Shown piece by piece: positions 13,592 through 17,522 of a stretch of DNA of 17,522 bases. Positions within the stretch are counted from its first letter, which is position 1. Every line of letters begins with the position of its first letter. The notes beneath the pieces were generated by a model, which was not told the DNA's origin, did not search any database, and was given only the letters and a program-made list of their open reading frames with translations. Source of the stretch: an uncultured Treponema sp. (GTDB lineage: Bacteria > Spirochaetota > Spirochaetia > Treponematales > Treponemataceae); the NCBI GenBank assembly GCA_938045195.1, contig CALINC010000138.1:1-17522 (forward strand). Direction: 5' to 3'. The translations under genes and the position numbers were made by a program.

Positions 13592-15103
13592 ATGATGAAA
13601 ATTATTAAAATATACAAAAAAACTGTTTCATTCTTTTTTATTTTTGTTTTCTTGTTATATGCAATATATGCTCAAGATACCGGCGGAGAAAAACTGCAAA
13701 TAGTTGATGTTGAATATGATATTACCGGTTTAACAAAAGAGAAAATACTTAAAAATGTAATTCCGATAGATAAAAATATAATATTTGCTTCTAAAGAAGA
13801 GTTCGATAATTATATTGATTTTTTAAATACCGAATTTAATAATATCCGCAGTTTGGAATTTCATAGTATCGACGCTGAATTCTTTCCGGAAAATAACGGT
13901 ATTGTACCGGTAAAATTGATAATTCATACTAAAGATACGTGGAGTCTGATTGTTCTGCCTTATCCTAAATTCGATTCCAACACGGGTATGCAGTTGAAAT
14001 TTAAACTAAAAGATTATAATTTTGCAGGTTTTTTACTGCCGTTTGATGTAGACATTATTTATGAAAAAGATGTATATAATAAATCCGCCTTTTACACAGG
14101 AACAAATTTCGGCATACCTTTTAAAAAAGATCCGGTAAATTTTTTATGGAACATACATACCGGAATACAGTTCAAACAAAACGAAAGAGTAAAATTTGAA
14201 TTTGCTACAGGATTGGATATTGCTTATAAATATAAAATTGCAACATTCCATACCGGCGTTACACAAGGAATAAATATTTATCCGGATACGTATATTAAAA
14301 AAACGGCATATCATTTTACAAATAGTTTATACTTTTATGTTCCAATTGAAATATATAAAACGAAAAACGCAGGAACACTTATATGGACACCGCAGTTTGA
14401 ACTTAGCGGAAATTGGAGGTTTAAAAAAATAACCGATGAAAATCTAAAAGGTTTAAATATAAAATGGTCCCATTCTCTTAAAATTGAAAAAATAAATTGG
14501 GTAAATAATTTTAGACACGGTTATTCTCTCTCATGTAATAATAATTATTTGTACAATACATTTAAAAAAAATAAGGTAAATATCTCATTTGCAATACAGG
14601 CAAAAGGTTTTTATTCTTTTATTGATAGAATCGGACTTTACGGTAAATTCTATTTTTTTTATAATTTGAATAAAGTTACATCGGTGCAAGCAGGGCAAAA
14701 TTTGCGCGGCATTCTTGACAGAAGAATTTATACCGATACGGCTTTTACTTTTAATTTTGACTTACCGATAAAAGTCGGGCTTTTTAAACTTGAAGAGATA
14801 ACCGGAATTGAGTGGACAAGGTTTTTAAGTTTTGAATTACATGTTGTTCCGTTTTTAGATATGGCATTTACGCATGACAAAAAAACTTCCGCATATTTTA
14901 ATCTGAAATACGGATGGTATTCCGGAGGTTTGGAATTCATAATTTATCCCGTAAAGATGCGAAGTGTTTATGGAAGAGTAAGTATGGGATGGGATTTGAC
15001 TGAATTAAAGAATATAAAAACTTTAAGTAAACGAAAAGGAATTGCATTACGTGACGGAGATTCTGTATTTGAACTTTTTATCGGTATAGGATTACACTAT
15101 TAA
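13592..15103 (+). CDS. Outer-membrane beta-barrel protein with POTRA-like N-terminal domain
   Basis: This 503-residue protein has a signal peptide (KKTVSFFFIFVFLLYAIYA, cut before Gln28). A region of about 31-125 resembles a POTRA domain (IVDVEYDITGLTKEKILKNV, then IHTKDTWSLIVLPYP). A long run of alternating aromatic and polar strands follows and ends FELFIGIGLHY, with a terminal aromatic typical of the beta-signal recognised by BamA. The layout resembles the Omp85 surface-antigen class or a related barrel; I cannot say whether it is an assembly factor or a transporter. Start codons ATG 13592 and 13595 are adjacent; only a weak AAAGAT lies upstream. The frame is open further upstream to 13475, but there it overlaps the preceding gene in another frame. 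AT-rich by eye. Confidence 0.7.
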   Translation: MMKIIKIYKKTVSFFFIFVFLLYAIYAQDTGGEKLQIVDVEYDITGLTKEKILKNVIPIDKNIIFASKEEFDNYIDFLNTEFNNIRSLEFHSIDAEFFPENNGIVPVKLIIHTKDTWSLIVLPYPKFDSNTGMQLKFKLKDYNFAGFLLPFDVDIIYEKDVYNKSAFYTGTNFGIPFKKDPVNFLWNIHTGIQFKQNERVKFEFATGLDIAYKYKIATFHTGVTQGINIYPDTYIKKTAYHFTNSLYFYVPIEIYKTKNAGTLIWTPQFELSGNWRFKKITDENLKGLNIKWSHSLKIEKINWVNNFRHGYSLSCNNNYLYNTFKKNKVNISFAIQAKGFYSFIDRIGLYGKFYFFYNLNKVTSVQAGQNLRGILDRRIYTDTAFTFNFDLPIKVGLFKLEEITGIEWTRFLSFELHVVPFLDMAFTHDKKTSAYFNLKYGWYSGGLEFIIYPVKMRSVYGRVSMGWDLTELKNIKTLSKRKGIALRDGDSVFELFIGIGLHY

Positions 15104-15114
15104 GGGAGCATTAT

Positions 15115-16356
15115 ATGCGTTTTAGCACTCACTATAAAATGAATGCAGAAGATATAATAGATTATGTTTTTGAACACACCGGTTTTTTTTTGACAAATGA
15201 AAATTTAATTTGTGAAGAAATAGGTGATGGAAACATAAATTATGTTTACCGTATTTTTGATACAAAAGAAAAAAAATCTGTCGTATTAAAACAAGCCGAT
15301 ATCCAAACACGTGTCAGACCTGACGGGTATCTTAACCCTAACAGAAATGCGAGAGAAGCAGCGGTTTTAAAAAAGCAATTTGAACTTGCTCCCGAATTTA
15401 TTCCTAAAATTTTTCATTCCGATAAAATTATGGCTGTAATAATTATGGAAGATATAAGTGCTTATTCCAATTTAAAAAAAGAATTAATGAACTTATCGGT
15501 TTTTCCCAAACTCGGATTTTTGCTTGCAGAATTTATAGCAAAGACAACGCTGCCTCTTACATCGCTTATAGCCGGTTATGCAAAAAAAACTGAAGCTGAA
15601 TTTACATTTTATAATCCGGAATTATGTAAAATAACCGAAGATCTTGTATTTACGCATCCGTATACCGATGAGCGAAAAAGAAATATTCTTTTTGAAGAAA
15701 ATGCCGAATGGCTGCGCAATCATTTTTACGGCAATATAAAATTAACGGAAGCCGCTGCAAAATTGAAAAATAAATTCTGCAATAGCCCGCAAAGTTTAAT
15801 TCACGGCGACTTACACACAGGTTCAATATTTGTAAAAAGCGAAGAAAATACCTCTTCTAAACTTACAAAATTGAAAATAATTGATCCGGAATTTGCTTTT
15901 TATGGGCCCATTGCTTACGATTTGGGAAATGTTTTAGCGCATTTTATTTTTGCAGAAAAATTTGCTTCCTTATGCTGTGTTGCAAATAATTCCGTATATC
16001 AATGCTTTGCGGTATGGATAAAAGAAGAACAAAAACAATTATTGAAACATTTTGCCTTAATCGGAATGGAATATCTTAAAAAAAATATAAGCGATTCCGT
16101 TTATAGAAATAATTTTTTTATATGCAATTATATTGAAGAAATAATTATTGATGCCGTTTCTTTCGGCGGTGCGGAATTAAACAGACGGGTTATAGGTTCT
16201 GCAAAAACAGTTGAAATTACAAGTATTACCGACAGTAGCATGCGGGTTCAATTTGAAAGACAAATCGTACATTTAGGAACAAAGATGATGCTCCAGCCAA
16301 AAAAAATGTTAAAAGAAATGTTTGATATATGTGTACCGCTTAGAGGCAGTTTATAA
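15115..16356 (+). CDS. mtnK: S-methyl-5-thioribose kinase
   Basis: This 413-residue kinase phosphorylates methylthioribose in the methionine salvage pathway. It has the aminoglycoside-phosphotransferase-like fold: glycine-rich loop GDGNINYVYRI (37-47), Lys59 in VVLKQAD, catalytic HGDLHTGSIF (230-239, Asp232) and metal-binding DPEFAFYGP (257-265), all typical of MtnK. GGGAG lies about 8 nt before the ATG. The spacing to the preceding barrel gene is 11 nt and to mnmA 2 nt. Neither mtnA nor other salvage genes are present here, so the fate of the product cannot be judged from this window. The long N-terminal half agrees with MtnK (about 400 residues) rather than with a short APH kinase. Confidence 0.9.
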   Translation: MRFSTHYKMNAEDIIDYVFEHTGFFLTNENLICEEIGDGNINYVYRIFDTKEKKSVVLKQADIQTRVRPDGYLNPNRNAREAAVLKKQFELAPEFIPKIFHSDKIMAVIIMEDISAYSNLKKELMNLSVFPKLGFLLAEFIAKTTLPLTSLIAGYAKKTEAEFTFYNPELCKITEDLVFTHPYTDERKRNILFEENAEWLRNHFYGNIKLTEAAAKLKNKFCNSPQSLIHGDLHTGSIFVKSEENTSSKLTKLKIIDPEFAFYGPIAYDLGNVLAHFIFAEKFASLCCVANNSVYQCFAVWIKEEQKQLLKHFALIGMEYLKKNISDSVYRNNFFICNYIEEIIIDAVSFGGAELNRRVIGSAKTVEITSITDSSMRVQFERQIVHLGTKMMLQPKKMLKEMFDICVPLRGSL

Positions 16357-16358
16357 TT

Positions 16359-17447
16359 ATGAAAGTACTTGTCGGTTTAAGCGGCGGTGTAGATTCCGCC
16401 GTAGCTGCAAAACTTTTGCTCGAAAGAGGATATGAGGTTACGGGCGTTACTATGCAGCTCCTTTCTCCTCTTGAAAATAGTTTTTCAATTATAAATAAGA
16501 ATCAAGAACAGGATATTCAAGATGCAAAAGCCGTTGCAGCAAAACTTGGAATACAACACATCGTTTATGATTTTAGAAAAAGATTCCGTGAAATCATTAT
16601 AGACTATTTTATTAAAGAATATAAAAACGGGAGAACACCAAACCCATGTTTTATTTGTAATCGGGAAATTAAGACGGGGCTCCTTTTAGAAAAAGCATTA
16701 CAAGACGGTTTTGATTTTATTGCTACAGGGCACTACGCAGAAATCGAAAAAAGTTGCGTATTCGGTACTGAAAAATTTTTACTTAAGAAAGGAAGAGACC
16801 CTGCTAAAGACCAAAGCTATTTTTTAGCATTGCTCGATCAATACAGACTATCGCACATTTTATTTCCGCTTGCCGATTTTACAAAACCGGAAGTCCGCTC
16901 TATTGCAGAAAACGAAAAACTGATAAATGCGCATCGGCCCGACAGCCAAGATATTTGTTTTGTGCCTGATGACGATTATACAAAAGTAATTAATGCTCTT
17001 GCGGGAGAAGCATTTTGTGAAGGAGATTTTTTAGATACGCATGGAAACAAAGTAGGCAGGCATAAGGGCTTACAGTATTACACAATAGGACAAAGAAGAG
17101 GACTCGCCGTTGCATTAGGTTATCCTGTTTATGTCGTCAAAAAAAACGCAGGAGACAATAGCATTACAATAGGTAAAAGCGATTCGCTTTTTGCGAAAAG
17201 TTTAATTGCTCAAAATGTAAACTTAATAGCGTTTGATAAATTAAAACGAACTATCGATATTACCGTAAAAACGCGTTACCGCCAAATTGAAAAAAAAGCA
17301 AAATTAATTCCGCTTGACGGCGGAGAATTTAAAGTTGAATTTGAAGAACCGGAACGTGCTGTCGCCGAAGGGCAGGCTGCCGTATTTTATTCCGGAGATT
17401 ATGTTGTGGGCGGCGGAATAATTAAGACGGTAGAAAGAATTTTTTAA
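16359..17447 (+). CDS. mnmA: MnmA, tRNA-specific 2-thiouridylase
   Basis: This 362-residue enzyme puts sulfur at C2 of the wobble uridine in Lys, Glu and Gln tRNAs, using ATP. Seen are the PP-loop SGGVDS (8-13), the conserved ATGHYA (122-127), RDPAKDQSYFL (146-156), catalytic Cys100 in NPCFICN and Cys200 in DSQDICF, then the C-terminal beta domain ending in VVGGGIIKTVE. Cys97 replaces the Asp of E. coli (NPDILCN), giving CxxC plus Cys200. Three-cysteine MnmA/TtuA-like enzymes have been linked with an Fe-S cluster, so this one may need the SufBCD products. It begins 2 nt after mtnK; AGAGG lies 12 nt upstream, so translation is probably coupled. The length is normal. Confidence 0.96.
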   Translation: MKVLVGLSGGVDSAVAAKLLLERGYEVTGVTMQLLSPLENSFSIINKNQEQDIQDAKAVAAKLGIQHIVYDFRKRFREIIIDYFIKEYKNGRTPNPCFICNREIKTGLLLEKALQDGFDFIATGHYAEIEKSCVFGTEKFLLKKGRDPAKDQSYFLALLDQYRLSHILFPLADFTKPEVRSIAENEKLINAHRPDSQDICFVPDDDYTKVINALAGEAFCEGDFLDTHGNKVGRHKGLQYYTIGQRRGLAVALGYPVYVVKKNAGDNSITIGKSDSLFAKSLIAQNVNLIAFDKLKRTIDITVKTRYRQIEKKAKLIPLDGGEFKVEFEEPERAVAEGQAAVFYSGDYVVGGGIIKTVERIF

Positions 17448-17472
17448 AACCGGCATATAATAAACAACCTCG

Positions 17473-17522
17473 ACGCAGAGCGTACGTTGCGCAGCAACAG
17501 GGTATTAAACCCTCCGCACGAA
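17473..17522. repeat. 50-bp terminal direct repeat, right copy
   Basis: Exact duplicate of positions 1-50, beginning 25 nt after the mnmA stop and ending at the last base of the window. Since nothing lies beyond it, its true length is unknown. On its minus strand the frame through TCG TGC GGA GGG TTT AAT ACC CTG is open and stops (TAA) near 17444-17446. Confidence 0.9.

Noticed and set aside
1..17522. Circular plasmid or phage
   Set aside because: The identical ends suggest a circle, but there are no replication, partition, mobilisation or phage genes and the content is core metabolism.

Overview
The window looks like 17.5 kb of chromosome from a treponeme of the oral/T. denticola group (an inference). 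The grounds are a class II PurE (the type reported for Treponema denticola), a long-form PurC, a lipoprotein with a relaxed spirochaete-style lipobox, a two-membrane envelope (outer-membrane beta-barrel gene), AT-rich base composition and structured repeats between genes. The content is housekeeping and envelope genes; I see no plasmid, phage, transposase or CRISPR locus.

Layout. (1) Positions 1-50 and 17473-17522 are the same 50-bp sequence in the same orientation. This is probably a dispersed repeat at which the assembly stopped, not proof of a circle. (2) On the minus strand, 2091-275, a zinc-ribbon membrane protein gene overlaps a TPM-domain protein gene, with a good promoter upstream and a hairpin terminator downstream. 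(3) Positions 2167-2886 are non-coding: a hairpin-rich block (2218-2477), a plus-strand promoter (2659-2687), then a long leader. (4) sufC-sufB-sufD (2887-6381) encode the SufBCD iron-sulfur scaffold; no cysteine desulfurase or SufU/SufE is in the window. (5) Minus strand 10888-6522 holds three separately promoted genes: a TSUP permease, the M3B peptidase PepF, and a lipoprotein of unknown function. (6) On the plus strand, 11143 to 17447, one strong promoter precedes a tightly packed six-gene run: purC, purE, a small exported protein, an outer-membrane barrel protein, mtnK and mnmA.

The most interesting signal is a family of about 160-nt structured elements lying 11-15 nt upstream of the start codons of sufC, sufD and purC, with a further partial copy in tandem before purC. 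Each full copy folds into the same four hairpins with constant lengths and spacing. The stem sequences differ between copies but stay complementary, which points to selection on RNA (or DNA) structure. In the sufB-sufD gap the copy is bracketed by near-identical 15-16 bp direct repeats. Removing it would leave an ordinary compact operon junction, as if a portable leader with its own ribosome-binding site had been inserted. A second pattern is that all three monocistronic minus-strand genes have a -10 box 6-7 nt before the ATG and no Shine-Dalgarno, suggesting leaderless mRNAs.
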